Assembly: GCF_021341785.1 (NCBI RefSeq)
Contig: NZ_JAJTTF010000014.1
Span: forward strand, 1-64,000
Length of the DNA stretch: 64,000 nt
Origin: Microbacterium sp. Au-Mic1
GTDB taxonomy: Bacteria > Actinomycetota > Actinomycetes > Actinomycetales > Microbacteriaceae
Direction of reading: 5' to 3'
Below, piece by piece: positions 36,196-45,268 of the stretch. The first letter of the stretch is position 1. Each line of letters begins with the position of its first letter. Both the position numbers and the translations under genes were made by a program. The notes below the pieces were generated by a model, which was given only the letters and a program-made list of their open reading frames with translations, had not been told where the DNA came from and made no database searches.

Positions 36196-37845
36196 TCAGC
36201 CGGCCGCGTACACCTCGCGCCCCGCGAACCACGTCGCGAGCACGCGGGCGTCGATGATGGCGTCGGCGGGCCCGGCGATCGCGTCGCGGTCGAGCACCAC
36301 GAAGTCGGCGGACTTGCCCACCTCCAGGGATCCGGTCTCTGCGCCGAGGCCCATCGCGACGGCGGCGTTGCGGGTGAAGACCTGCAGCGCCTCCTCCGCG
36401 GTGATCGCCTGCTCGGGCCAGAGGGTGCCGGGCGCGCGGCGCAGCGGATCCGCCCGGGTGACGAGACCCTGGATCCCCTCGAGCGGGTTCGGCGACTCGC
36501 TTACGGGCCAGTCGGATCCGCCGGCGACCAGCGCGCCGGCGTCGATGAGGGCACGGTTCGGCTGAGAGTGCTCCGCGCGCTCGCCGAGCACCTCGGTGAG
36601 CATCTGCGGGATGACGCCGGGGAACCAGATGAACGGCGAGATGTCCGCCACGACGTCGAGCGCCGCGAGGCGGGGGATGTCCGTGTCGGCGAGGAACTGC
36701 CCGTGCGCGATCTGGATCGGCGTGGTGAAGCCTTCGGCGCGCAGCCGTTCGGCGACGTCCAGTACGAGCCGGGCGGATCCGTCTCCGGTGCAGTGCACCT
36801 TGGCGCCGAGGCCGCGCTCGGCGACCTGCCGCAGCCAGCCGTGGAGCTCGTCGAACGTCATCGTGGTCTCGCCGTGGAAGTGCGCGCCGTGCACGGCGTC
36901 GGCGACATACGGCTCCAGGAACGAGGCGGTGCGTGCGGGCGGCACCCCGTCGAGGAAGATCTTCACGAAATCGGGGCGGTGGTGCGCGGTGCGGAACTCC
37001 TCGCCGCGTGCGATGAGGGCGGATCCGACGGGGTCGAAGCCGAAGATCTCGTCGTTGACGAGCAGGGACGACACCACCCAGGCGTTCAGTTCCCCGTCGC
37101 CGTCGAGGTCGGCGAGGGCGCCGAGGATGTCGGTGGAGACGCCGGCGTCCTGGAAGGCGGTGATGCCGTAGCTGTTCGCGAGATGCACACCGTGCGCGGA
37201 CGCGGCGCGGTGCTGGGCGGCGCTCAGCCCGCCGGAGCGGTCGTACGCCTCCTGCACCGGGATGCCGGCCGCCTCGAGAAGCACGCCTGTGGGGGTGCCG
37301 TCCTCGGCGTCGAGGATCGTGACACCGCCGGCCGGGATCGATCCGGGCCCGATGCCGGCGAGTTCGAGGGCACGGGAGCTCGCCCAGCGGTTGTGCCGGG
37401 AGTCCTCCGCGATCACGACGGGGCGTCCGCCCGCCGCCTGGTCCAGACGCAGGCGCACGGCCGTGCTCTGCAGCGACGGCAGCAGGGTCGAGGCGACGAC
37501 GCCGCCGATGATCCACGCGTCCTCCGGAAGCGTGGCGGCCTTCTCGCGCACCCGGTCGAGGATCTCGTCCAGCGTGAGGGACGGCGGCAGGGTGAGCTCG
37601 AACAGCTCGGTGCGCCCGGCGAGAGCGTGGTGGTTGTGCACGTCGGCGAAGCCGGGGTAGACCGCGGCCCCGCCGAGCTCGAGCACCCTGGTGCCGTCGC
37701 CGCGCAGGGCGTCGACCTCGGCACGCGTGCCGATCGCGGCGATGCGGCCGTCGCGCACGGCGAAGGCTTCGGCGGCCGGATGCGCAGCATCGAGGGTGCG
37801 GATGACGTCGGCGACGACGATGAGCTCGGCGGGGGCGGTCGTCAT
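36196..37845 (-). CDS. YtcJ-like metal-dependent amidohydrolase
   Basis: 549 aa. TIM-barrel amidohydrolase: metal motif FADVHNHH (about 68-75), KIFLDGVPPARTASFLEPY, VHCTGDGSARLVLD, IQIAHGQFL, and the terminal SDWPVSESPNPLEGIQGLVTR. Hydrolyses an amide, imide or cyclic C-N bond. Its ATG lies one base after the MoaF stop, so translation is coupled, and it ends at a strong hairpin. In the APC transporter-MoaF operon it probably acts on a compound imported by that transporter. Confidence 0.85.
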   Translation of the reverse strand: MTTAPAELIVVADVIRTLDAAHPAAEAFAVRDGRIAAIGTRAEVDALRGDGTRVLELGGAAVYPGFADVHNHHALAGRTELFELTLPPSLTLDEILDRVREKAATLPEDAWIIGGVVASTLLPSLQSTAVRLRLDQAAGGRPVVIAEDSRHNRWASSRALELAGIGPGSIPAGGVTILDAEDGTPTGVLLEAAGIPVQEAYDRSGGLSAAQHRAASAHGVHLANSYGITAFQDAGVSTDILGALADLDGDGELNAWVVSSLLVNDEIFGFDPVGSALIARGEEFRTAHHRPDFVKIFLDGVPPARTASFLEPYVADAVHGAHFHGETTMTFDELHGWLRQVAERGLGAKVHCTGDGSARLVLDVAERLRAEGFTTPIQIAHGQFLADTDIPRLAALDVVADISPFIWFPGVIPQMLTEVLGERAEHSQPNRALIDAGALVAGGSDWPVSESPNPLEGIQGLVTRADPLRRAPGTLWPEQAITAEEALQVFTRNAAVAMGLGAETGSLEVGKSADFVVLDRDAIAGPADAIIDARVLATWFAGREVYAAG

Positions 37846-37846
37846 G

Positions 37847-38710
37847 TCAGGCCGTCGCCTTCTCGGCGGCGTCCTGTGCGCCGAAGTTCGCCGGCTCGAG
37901 CTCCGGCGCGTGGTGGGTCACCGAGATGAGGCGGCCCCAGGCGCCGAACGTGAAGTGCGTGGGCACCTCGCCGGTCTCGTCGAGACCGAACAGCACGCCG
38001 TGCGAGCGGATCTTGGTGACGTCGCGGTGGTCGGCGATCGTGACCGACGCGCACGGGATGACCTTCTCCCGCCAGGCGAACACGTAGATGCCGGGGCGGA
38101 CCTCCCACACGCTGTTCTCGTCGGTGTCGGCGAGCCCGCGCTCGGGGCCGGCCAGGCACTGCCAGCTGTACCAGCGCTCGGACAGGTACACGTGCTCGTA
38201 GGCGTGCTCGGTGCTGTAGACCCATTCCACGCGGCGCCCGATCAGCGCGGTCGTCGGGTGCGGCTCCGCTCCGGTCGGCTCGGCGCCGTCGATCGTCGCG
38301 GTGCCGAAGTGGTGCACCACACGGGTGCGGCCGGGCTCGAGCGCCGGCAGGATCTCGCTGATGATCGACAGCACGCGCCCTGCGCGCAGGTCGATCACGA
38401 GGGAGACCGCCTCGTTCGGCAGGTAGCGGTGATGGAACTGCACGTAGAACAGATCCTCGTCGACCTCGATCGCCTCGTACGCGTCGGTGTCGGTGGCGGC
38501 CGCCGTCGGGTCGCCCTCGCCGGGCGTGTAGGTCCAGGTGACCTCGTCGTCGGCGAAGCGGTGCGCGATGCGCGTGCCGTTGGGGGCGGTGAGGTCGATC
38601 TGGCGGCCGGACAGGGCGGTGGTGTGCGGCGCCTTGTTGGCGTCGAATCCGGGGGCCAGGCCGTCCAGCGGCAGCCAGGTCGAGGTGTCGGCGGGGTTCA
38701 TGGTGGTCAT
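37847..38710 (-). CDS. MoaF family protein (paralogue 1)
   Basis: 287 aa. Two MoaF domains in tandem: the first begins at SGRQIDLTAPNGTRIAHRFADDEVTWTY, the second at ALIGRRVEWVYSTEHAYEHVYLSERWYSWQCL with the closing SHGVLFGLDETG. MoaF was named in the Klebsiella monoamine regulon; databases often call it molybdenum cofactor protein F, probably a misnomer. Lipocalin-like beta folds are usual; biochemical role unknown. AAGGAGCATC precedes ATG 38710. Between the APC transporter and amidohydrolase genes. A second paralogue is at 50791-51603. Confidence 0.8.
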   Translation of the reverse strand: MTTMNPADTSTWLPLDGLAPGFDANKAPHTTALSGRQIDLTAPNGTRIAHRFADDEVTWTYTPGEGDPTAAATDTDAYEAIEVDEDLFYVQFHHRYLPNEAVSLVIDLRAGRVLSIISEILPALEPGRTRVVHHFGTATIDGAEPTGAEPHPTTALIGRRVEWVYSTEHAYEHVYLSERWYSWQCLAGPERGLADTDENSVWEVRPGIYVFAWREKVIPCASVTIADHRDVTKIRSHGVLFGLDETGEVPTHFTFGAWGRLISVTHHAPELEPANFGAQDAAEKATA

Positions 38711-38751
38711 GATGCTCCTTGGTGGGTGGTGTGAGGCGGGTCCGGTGGCGA

Positions 38752-40197
38752 TCAGCGCGTGCTGAACTGCTCGAGGTCGGCGGCAAGGCCGTCGTAGACG
38801 GCGGGCCTGCTGCGCTTCAGGTACTGCGCGTAGACGATGCCCCCGATCACGGCGAGCACCAGCAGCAGCGGCAGCAGGTTGATCCAGAGCTCCTCGGATC
38901 CGGCGACGATGTTGAAGTTGAAGATCGCGAGGACCGAGATCGCTGCGATGCCGAGGAAGCCGATCCCCGGGGCGATGAAGGTGCTCCACCAGCGGGTGTC
39001 ATGCTGTCGACGGAAGTACACGACGATCGACAGGGCGGCGAGGCCCTGCAGGATCAGCACGCTGAGTGTGCCGAAGCCGAGCATGGCCGGCACGACCTGC
39101 ACGATCGGATCCGCACCGGCGACGAAGAAGATCACGGCGACGATCGCCGAGAAGCCGGCCTGCACGATGCCGGCGATCGCCGGCGACCCTCCGGCGCGGG
39201 TGCGGGCGAGCGCACGGGGCAGGATGCGGGCGCGGCCGAGCGCGTACAGGTATCGGCTCGCGGAGTTGTGGAAGGCGAGCATCGCGGCGAACAGGCTGAC
39301 CAGCAACAGGATCATCATGACCGTGGTGAGCGGGCCGCCGAGGTACTGCTGCGCCAGCATGAAGATCAGGTCACCCGTGGGCAGGTGCTTGACCGCGACG
39401 GCCTGCGCGTCCGGCACGCCGATCGCGCTGACGACCGCCCAGGTCGTGACGCCGAGGATGACGCCGATCGCGATGATCGCGGTGTAGGTGGCGCGCGGGA
39501 TCGTGCGCAGCGGCTGCTTGGCCTCCTCGCTGAACAGCGCCGTCGCCTCGAAGCCGAGGAAGCCGGTCGCCGCGAGCAGCATGCCGATCGGGAGCGAGCC
39601 GGAGAACACCCATTCCGGGCTGAACGCGGCGAAGGAGAACCCCTTCTGCACGAACACCGACACGTCGAAGACGAGCAGCATCGTCGTCTCGAGCACGAGG
39701 CACACGCCGAGCACCTTGGAGGAGAAGTCGACGCCGATGCGCGCGAGCACGAAGCACACGGCGATCGAGAGCAGGCCCCAGAGGATCCAGCTCATGTCGA
39801 AGCCCGTGAGCTCCTTGATGATCGACTGCATGAAGAAGCCGCTGGTGCCGATCGTCCCGACCACGAAGAAGTTGTAGCCGAGGGTGGCGATGAGGCCGGC
39901 GATCAGCCCGCCGGTGCGTCCGAGGCCCTTCACGACGAAGGCGTAGAAGCCGCCGGCGTTCACGAGCTGCTTGGACATCTGCGCGTATCCGACGGCGAAC
40001 AGCAGCAGGATCGCGGCGACGAGGAAGAAGGACATCGGCGCGCCGCCGCCGTTGCCCAGCGCGATCGCGAGGGAGGCGACGACGACGATGCCCGTGAGCG
40101 GGGCGACGGCGGCGAGGACCAGGAAGACGATCCCGGCGACGCCGAGAGCTCCCTGCCGCAGGGCGGTGTGGGTCTGTTGGGTTTGTTCAGCGGTCAC
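38752..40197 (-). CDS. APC-superfamily amino acid/amine permease
   Basis: 481 aa, 12 membrane segments. N-terminal LGVAGIVFLVLAAVAPLTGIV and GGFYAFVVKGLGRTGGLIAGLIATLGYNF are typical of APC transporters for amino acids, amines or polyamines. GTG start at 40197 with GAAGGAG eight bases upstream; frames further upstream lack similarity. First gene of an operon with MoaF and the amidohydrolase, divergent from two SDR genes. A perfect GACTC-TGCC-GAGTC palindrome lies in the shared gap. Confidence 0.87.
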   Translation of the reverse strand: MTAEQTQQTHTALRQGALGVAGIVFLVLAAVAPLTGIVVVASLAIALGNGGGAPMSFFLVAAILLLFAVGYAQMSKQLVNAGGFYAFVVKGLGRTGGLIAGLIATLGYNFFVVGTIGTSGFFMQSIIKELTGFDMSWILWGLLSIAVCFVLARIGVDFSSKVLGVCLVLETTMLLVFDVSVFVQKGFSFAAFSPEWVFSGSLPIGMLLAATGFLGFEATALFSEEAKQPLRTIPRATYTAIIAIGVILGVTTWAVVSAIGVPDAQAVAVKHLPTGDLIFMLAQQYLGGPLTTVMMILLLVSLFAAMLAFHNSASRYLYALGRARILPRALARTRAGGSPAIAGIVQAGFSAIVAVIFFVAGADPIVQVVPAMLGFGTLSVLILQGLAALSIVVYFRRQHDTRWWSTFIAPGIGFLGIAAISVLAIFNFNIVAGSEELWINLLPLLLVLAVIGGIVYAQYLKRSRPAVYDGLAADLEQFSTR

Positions 40198-40280
40198 GTC
40201 GGCTCCTTCGCTCGGTGACGGCGCGTTCTTCCGGCCTGGGCGGGCGGGCGCAGCGCGGACGTTGTGCTGCGGGAAGACGG

Positions 40281-40303
40281 GCATTATCGGACTCTGCCGA
40301 GTC
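40281..40303. promoter_or_regulatory. Palindrome and -10-like boxes between the APC operon and the SDR operon
   Basis: GACTCTGCCGAGTC (40290-40303) is a perfect 5+5 inverted repeat with a 4-nt centre. Just before it GCATTATC reads CATTAT on the plus strand and GATAAT on the minus strand, either of which could serve as a -10 box. The position between divergent operons suits an operator; no adjacent gene encodes a dedicated regulator. Confidence 0.4.
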
Positions 40304-40462
40304 TGCCCCTCCCCGGCGCGGCGGGCTTGCCCATGAGTGAAGGACGATGGTGTCAGCGTGCACAGCCGTCGCACGCCCCCTCGATCCGGCTTCGTCGACG
40401 GAGCAGGATGGCGGAACGGAGCCGGTCGGTCTGGCCGGCCCCGCACCACGGAGGGAGCGGCG

Positions 40463-41209
40463 ATGGAGCTGCAGCTGCAGGGGAGGACCGCGCTGGTCAC
40501 CGGTGCCGCCGGAGGGATCGGGCGAGCGGTCGCTCAGGCGCTCGCCGCCGAGGGCGTGCGGGTCGCGCTGCTGGACCGCTCCGCCGCCGGACTCGCGGAG
40601 ACCGCGGCGTCCTGTTCCGGCTCCGTGCCCCTCATCGCCGACGTCACGGACGAGGTCGCAGTCGGCGCGGCCGTCGCCGAAGCCGTCTCGGTGTTCGGGG
40701 TGCTGCACACGGTGGTGTGCTGTGCCGGGATCTCGGGCCCCGTCGGGTCCGGCATCGACGAGACCTCCCTCGCCGAGTGGCAGGCCGTCTTCGCCGTCAA
40801 CGTGACCGGTGCGTTCCTCGTGCTGCGGGCCGCGTTGCCCGCGCTGCGTGCGGCACCCGCCGCCTCGGTCGTGCTGGTGGCGAGCGACTCCGCCTTCGTG
40901 GCATCGCCCGGCATGGCGCCGTACTGCGCGTCGAAGGCCGCCCTCGTCCAGTTCGGGCGGGCGCTCAGCGTCGATCTCGCAGGCGATGACGTGCGGGTGA
41001 CGACGGTGTCGCCGTCGATCGTGGACACCCCGATGAGCCGCGGCGACCTCGGCGACGAGGCGTTCGCCGCCCCTGCCTTCCCCGTGCAGACCGCCGAGGA
41101 GATCGCCGTGCACGTCGTGTACCTCGCCTCTCCGCGCGCCCGCGCGGTGAACGGGTCCGGCATCCTCAGCGACTTCGGCTACAGCGCCCGCTCCGGGTTC
41201 CCGGCCTGA
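40463..41209 (+). CDS. Short-chain dehydrogenase/reductase (SDR) 1
   Basis: 248 aa. Cofactor motif TGAAGGIG (about 14-21), CCAG at about 90-93 in place of NNAG, catalytic Ser in VASDSAF and YCASK for the YxxxK pair. GGAGGGAGCGG precedes ATG 40463. Followed 69 bp later by a second SDR. Both are divergent from the APC transporter operon, so they may process the same imported compound. Confidence 0.87.
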   Translation: MELQLQGRTALVTGAAGGIGRAVAQALAAEGVRVALLDRSAAGLAETAASCSGSVPLIADVTDEVAVGAAVAEAVSVFGVLHTVVCCAGISGPVGSGIDETSLAEWQAVFAVNVTGAFLVLRAALPALRAAPAASVVLVASDSAFVASPGMAPYCASKAALVQFGRALSVDLAGDDVRVTTVSPSIVDTPMSRGDLGDEAFAAPAFPVQTAEEIAVHVVYLASPRARAVNGSGILSDFGYSARSGFPA

Positions 41210-41278
41210 CCTCGCCTGCGATCCCGCTTCTCGACTTCCCCCTTTCGCGACCTACCGCTTTCCACGACAGGAGACCCC

Positions 41279-42085
41279 ATGACCACCAACGGATCCACCG
41301 GACGCGTCGTCGTCATCACCGGTGGCGGCACCGGCATCGGCGCCGCGATCGCCGCCCGCTACGCCGCGGAGGGCGCGCACGTCGTCGTGGTCGGCCGCCG
41401 TGAGGCGCCGCTGCGCGAGGTCGAGCGCGCCGTGGGTGCGCATCCCGTGATCGCCGATGCCGCATCGACCGAGGACGCGAAGCGAGCCGTCGCGGAGGTG
41501 CTCGCGACGTTCGGACGCATCGACGTGCTCGTCGCCAACGCGGGCGGACACGGCTTCGCCCCGGTGGGGGAGACGGACGACGCCGGCTGGGAGGGCGCGA
41601 TCCGCGCGAATCTCACCACGGCGTTCGTGATGGCCCGCGAGGCGCTGCCGGCGCTCATCGAGGCGAAGGGGCAGATCGTCGTGATCTCCTCGCTCGCCGG
41701 ACTCTTCGCCGGCCCCTCGGTCGCGGGGTACACGGTCGGCAAGCACGCGCTGATCGGTCTCACCCGCACGCTCGCCCGCGACTACGGCAAGCACGGGGTG
41801 CGGGTGAACGCGGTCTGCCCGGGGTGGGTGCAGACGCCGATGGCGGACGAGGAGATGGACGAGTTCGCCGAGCACGCCGGGCTCGCATCGCGCGAGGAGG
41901 CGTACGCCACCGTCACGGCCGACGTACCGTTGCACCGCCCGGCGCAGCCCGCCGAGATCGCGGCCGTGGTGCGCTTCCTCGGATCCAGCGAGTCGTCGTA
42001 CATGACCGGATCCGTGCTGGTCGTCGACGGCGGCGCGCACATCGTCGATCTGCCCACGACCGCGTTCGAGCACGCCGGGATGTAG
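41279..42085 (+). CDS. Short-chain dehydrogenase/reductase (SDR) 2
   Basis: 268 aa. TGGGTGIG (about 15-22), NAGG for the NNAG motif, catalytic Ser in ISSLAG and the YTVGK pair, and C-terminal GSVLVVDGGAH. CAGGAGACCCC precedes the ATG. Only modestly similar to SDR1, so probably a different step rather than a duplicate. Convergent with the ion channel gene downstream. Confidence 0.88.
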   Translation: MTTNGSTGRVVVITGGGTGIGAAIAARYAAEGAHVVVVGRREAPLREVERAVGAHPVIADAASTEDAKRAVAEVLATFGRIDVLVANAGGHGFAPVGETDDAGWEGAIRANLTTAFVMAREALPALIEAKGQIVVISSLAGLFAGPSVAGYTVGKHALIGLTRTLARDYGKHGVRVNAVCPGWVQTPMADEEMDEFAEHAGLASREEAYATVTADVPLHRPAQPAEIAAVVRFLGSSESSYMTGSVLVVDGGAHIVDLPTTAFEHAGM

Positions 42086-42133
42086 GAGCGCGCCGGAGGC
42101 GAGGGCCCGGACGCGGATTCGGCGTCCGCTCGC

Positions 42134-42916
42134 TCAGCCCTTCGGCGCGAGGGGATCCGGACCGTCCTGATCTGCGGCGGTCGATGCTCTGGCGTCGGGC
42201 GACCGCAGGGTCGGATCCATCCGGGCGAGTACCGTGCGCAGCTCGGCGATCTCGGCGCGGAGCGCATCGACGTGTGCGACCGTGGCCGCCTGGCGGCTGG
42301 TGTTCTCGGCCGACACCTGCTCGACGATCCACGAGGCGAAGGTCGCCGAGACGACACCGAGCAGGGCGATGCCGCTGAGCATGAGCCCGACGGCGATCAC
42401 CCGGCCCTCGAGGGTGATGGGCGCGAGGTCGCCGTAGCCGACGGTCGTGATGGTCGTGAACGCCCACCAGAGCGCGTCGGGGAACGTGGAGATGCTGCCA
42501 CCGCCGGCGCGCTCCGCGTCGAGCACCGCGAGGGATGCGACGTAGACGACCAGCAGCGTCGCGCCCGTCACGTAGATGACGATCTGCCCGCGTACGGCAC
42601 GGCCGGCGGTGCGCTGCAGCACAGCGAGCAGGGTGACCACGCGCAGCACCCGCAGCGGGCGGAGCATCGGCAGCACGACGGTCGCGAGGTTGAAGAGGTG
42701 CGTGAGGAACCAGTGCCAGCGCCGCGGCGCGATCACGAGGCTCACGATGTAGTCGATGAGGAAGGTTCCCCACGAGACCCAGAGCAGGTCTTCGAGCAGG
42801 GCGCCGACGTCTCCTCGGGGATCCACGATCACCTGGATCGAGTAGGTGACGAGGAAGAGCAGGGACGCGACGATGAGCGGCCACTCGGTGATCCGCCGCC
42901 AGCGCTCCAACGTCAT
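42134..42916 (-). CDS. Voltage-gated-type potassium channel
   Basis: 260 aa. Selectivity filter TTITTVGYGDLAP (filter TVGYGD), preceded by four voltage-sensor-like segments including a basic S4 (RPLRVLRVVTLLAVLQR), and followed by a pore helix and a C-terminal coiled coil (VAHVDALRAEIAELRTVLARM) likely to hold the tetramer. TACGAT (42923-42928, minus strand) ends 6 nt before ATG 42916, so the transcript looks leaderless; this supports the shorter start. No operon partner. Confidence 0.9.
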   Translation of the reverse strand: MTLERWRRITEWPLIVASLLFLVTYSIQVIVDPRGDVGALLEDLLWVSWGTFLIDYIVSLVIAPRRWHWFLTHLFNLATVVLPMLRPLRVLRVVTLLAVLQRTAGRAVRGQIVIYVTGATLLVVYVASLAVLDAERAGGGSISTFPDALWWAFTTITTVGYGDLAPITLEGRVIAVGLMLSGIALLGVVSATFASWIVEQVSAENTSRQAATVAHVDALRAEIAELRTVLARMDPTLRSPDARASTAADQDGPDPLAPKG

Positions 42917-42967
42917 GCGCGCATCGTACGCCCGGCGGGCGCGGCAGCGGGCGCGCGGTTGTCCCAC

Positions 42968-43033
42968 GGTCGTTCCGCGTCGAGCTCGCGGTCGTTCCGC
43001 GGTCGTTCCGCGGTCGTTCCGCGTCGAGCTCGC
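42968..43033. repeat. Six contiguous 11-bp units (A-B-A-A-A-B)
   Basis: Units A = GGTCGTTCCGC at 42968, 42990, 43001, 43012 and B = GTCGAGCTCGC at 42979 and 43023 follow one another without gaps for 66 bp. B contains the palindrome GAGCTC. The block lies between the divergent ion channel and DUF3465 genes and ends 5 bp before the -10 box of the latter. An 11-bp period places each unit on the same DNA face, as in multi-site operators. Confidence 0.85.
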
Positions 43034-43050
43034 GGTCTAGGCTGGGCGCC

Positions 43051-43551
43051 GTGACTCGGAGGGCGCGGTGGACGACGGTCGTCGTCGTGGTGGCACTGGT
43101 GGCGCTCGCGGTGATCGTGATCGGACGGGGAGGGATACCCGGCACCCTGCCCGCAGCCGTGGCGACGTCTCCGTCCGCGACCGCGGGACCGGCGGCCTCC
43201 GGATCCGAGGGCGGATCGGCTGACGATCCCGTCCGCGCTCTGTTCGACGAGCATCGCAGTGGGGTGGAGGTGCAGGGCACCGGCGTCGTCTCCCGCATCT
43301 TGGCGGATGACCTCGACGGGTCGCGGCATCAGAAGTTCATCCTCACCACGCCCGGAGGCGTCTCGATCCTCATCGCCCACAACATCGACATCGCCCCGCG
43401 TCTCGACGGGCTGTCGAAGGGCGACCGCGTCGACTTCCTCGGCGACTACGAGTGGAGCGACAAGGGCGGGACGGTGCACTGGACGCACCATGATCCGTCG
43501 GGGCAGCACCAGAGCGGATGGCTTCGCTGGAACGGGCACACCTTCTCCTGA
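43051..43551 (+). CDS. DUF3465-type secreted or membrane-anchored protein
   Basis: 166 aa. One hydrophobic segment at about 8-26 then a low-complexity linker and an OB-like domain with GTGVVSRILADDLDGSRHQKFILTTPGGVSILIAHNIDIAPRLDGLSKGD and VHWTHHDPSGQHQSGWL, the DUF3465 hallmarks. Function unknown. TAGGCT (43038-43043) lies 7 nt before the GTG, a leaderless arrangement. The 66-bp 11-mer array lies just upstream. Confidence 0.75.
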   Translation: MTRRARWTTVVVVVALVALAVIVIGRGGIPGTLPAAVATSPSATAGPAASGSEGGSADDPVRALFDEHRSGVEVQGTGVVSRILADDLDGSRHQKFILTTPGGVSILIAHNIDIAPRLDGLSKGDRVDFLGDYEWSDKGGTVHWTHHDPSGQHQSGWLRWNGHTFS

Positions 43552-43694
43552 GGGGCTGTGCACTCCTGAGATGCAGCGGGTGGCTCTCTGAGACCTTGCT
43601 GCTGCGTGGCCTGACCTTTGTGGATCTTGTGCGCGGGTCGCCGGGCACGAGTCGTCTCCGTGACGGTGCCGGCCAGAACAGGGGTCGTCGTCGT

Positions 43695-45134
43695 TCAGAA
43701 TGGTGCATCTGCGGCGGGTGGTGAGTCGGGTTCGGGTGCGGGTTCGTCGATGGTGAAGGTGACGGGCGAGGGTGGCCGGTCGATGTAAGTCGCTCCGGCC
43801 GGGCTGGTCCATTCGAGGATCCCGGCGCCGAGTTGTTTCACTTTCCACGCGGTGTGGTGCTTGAGGACGTGGTGCCGTCGACACAGCCCGCCGAGGTTGC
43901 CCTCGTCGGTGGGCCCGCCATGGGCGGCGTCGACGGTGTGGTCGAGATCCTGCGTGATCGGCGGGAGCCCGCAGGTGAAGAATCTGCACCGGGAATCCCT
44001 CGCATGCATGAGGCGACGCAGATCCGCGTTGGGTCGATATCGGTCGACCGCGAGGATCGCGCCGGTGACAGGGTGGGTGAGGACTCGTTCCCAGGCGAAG
44101 GTTCCGCCGGCGAGGATCCGGGCCGTGTGGGTGTCGATGGGTTGTCCGCCGGCGAGTTCGCCGGGCTGCTCGGTGCGGATGCCGAATGCGGGGCTGCGGC
44201 CTGCCGGTGAACCGCTCGCGCCCGCCGCCGTTCCGGTCGCGTCGCCGTCAGTCTTCATCAGGGTGAGTACGGGAACCGTGATCTCGACCCGCGCTTGGAT
44301 CGCACCCAGCAGTCCGTCCGCGGTGTCGTGTCCGGACGGTGCCCCGGTGAGCAGGGTGTCTGCGCATAGGTCCGCACGCAGCTGGTCGATCGCACGGTCA
44401 TCCGTCGGATCGCCGAGCATGTCTGCCGCGCATTCGGCGGCGTTCTTCGCCGCTGAGGTGTTCGCGACCTGCACCATCCGGGCTTGCTGGCTGAGCCGGT
44501 CGTAGATCCCGTCGATCACCGCGGCGGCATGGATGAGGCCGAGCATCTTCTGCCCATCCGGGAGGTCCTCCCGCCACACCCGACGCTGTTCTTGCGCGTC
44601 CTGGTGCCGGTCCGTGAGTGACCGCGGGGAGAGCCGTTCAGCGAGGCGTTCCACGATCCGCTTCGCCCGGTGCGGGGTCTTCCCGATCGAGGCGGCGACC
44701 GCGACCTGCTCGAACTCTCCCCGCGCCGTGTCATCGAGACGTGCCCCGGCGTCCTGGATCTGCCGTACGTGCGCCGGGCCGATCCGCGCCTCCGTGAACG
44801 CCTGCATCGTGACCGGGTACCGGGTGACGAGTTCTGCGGCGCGGGCCATCCGGGCCTGCACGACCCGGTCGGACATGTGCAGCACTCCCGCCAACTCCGC
44901 CGCGACCGATCGTGATGCGAGCTCCACCGCCTCACCGCGCCCGGCCGGGCCGGCCTCGGCGGCGAGGTGCTCGGCGAGGCGCTGCGCGACCGCAAGCTGC
45001 GCCTCCTGCACCGCCTGCAGGCGGATGATCGTCGCTTCCGTGTCCTGCACCACGGACGTCAGCGCGGCGAGCACGACGACTGGATCCACCGGGTCCGCCC
45101 CGGGATCGATCGCTGTGTCGGTCGAGCTCGTCAT
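43695..45134 (-). CDS. 13E12-repeat/DUF222 protein with HNH endonuclease domain
   Basis: About 479 aa. N-terminal DUF222 (13E12 repeat) region (MSDRVVQARMARAAELVTRYPVTMQAFTEARIGPAHVRQI) and a C-terminal HNH motif (DLDHTVDAAHGGPTDEGNLGGLCRRHHVLKHH). Such genes occur in many diverse copies in actinobacterial genomes and may be mobile; their role is unclear. ATG 45134 follows GGGGG; a TTG at 45146 is an alternative. Three AGATCA repeats lie upstream at 45183, 45199 and 45210. The 143 bp beyond the stop hold no gene. Confidence 0.85.
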   Translation of the reverse strand: MTSSTDTAIDPGADPVDPVVVLAALTSVVQDTEATIIRLQAVQEAQLAVAQRLAEHLAAEAGPAGRGEAVELASRSVAAELAGVLHMSDRVVQARMARAAELVTRYPVTMQAFTEARIGPAHVRQIQDAGARLDDTARGEFEQVAVAASIGKTPHRAKRIVERLAERLSPRSLTDRHQDAQEQRRVWREDLPDGQKMLGLIHAAAVIDGIYDRLSQQARMVQVANTSAAKNAAECAADMLGDPTDDRAIDQLRADLCADTLLTGAPSGHDTADGLLGAIQARVEITVPVLTLMKTDGDATGTAAGASGSPAGRSPAFGIRTEQPGELAGGQPIDTHTARILAGGTFAWERVLTHPVTGAILAVDRYRPNADLRRLMHARDSRCRFFTCGLPPITQDLDHTVDAAHGGPTDEGNLGGLCRRHHVLKHHTAWKVKQLGAGILEWTSPAGATYIDRPPSPVTFTIDEPAPEPDSPPAADAPF

Positions 45135-45182
45135 ACCCCCATTCAACCCGGGGCCACCGACATTCCAGACCCTGAAAGAACC

Positions 45183-45215
45183 AGATCAGACCAAGAAAAG
45201 ATCACAAACAGATCA
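45183..45215. promoter_or_regulatory. Direct AGATCA repeats upstream of the HNH gene
   Basis: AGATCA occurs at 45183-45188, 45199-45204 and 45210-45215 in an AT-rich patch between the divergent HNH gene and the 56-aa ORF. Spacing is 16 and 11 bp. Possible regulator sites; nothing else supports this. Confidence 0.3.
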
Positions 45216-45268
45216 CGAAATCCGAGGCGGAGAAAGGGAGTCGACGGCGGGTCATCTAGCATCGTCGG

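Noticed and set aside
37847-38710. Molybdenum cofactor biosynthesis role for MoaF
   Set aside because: The name derives from a monoamine regulon; no other molybdopterin genes are in the window.
43695-45134. Intron-homing or active mobile element
   Set aside because: No intron, terminal repeats or target duplication seen; the 13E12/HNH family is often a free-standing gene.
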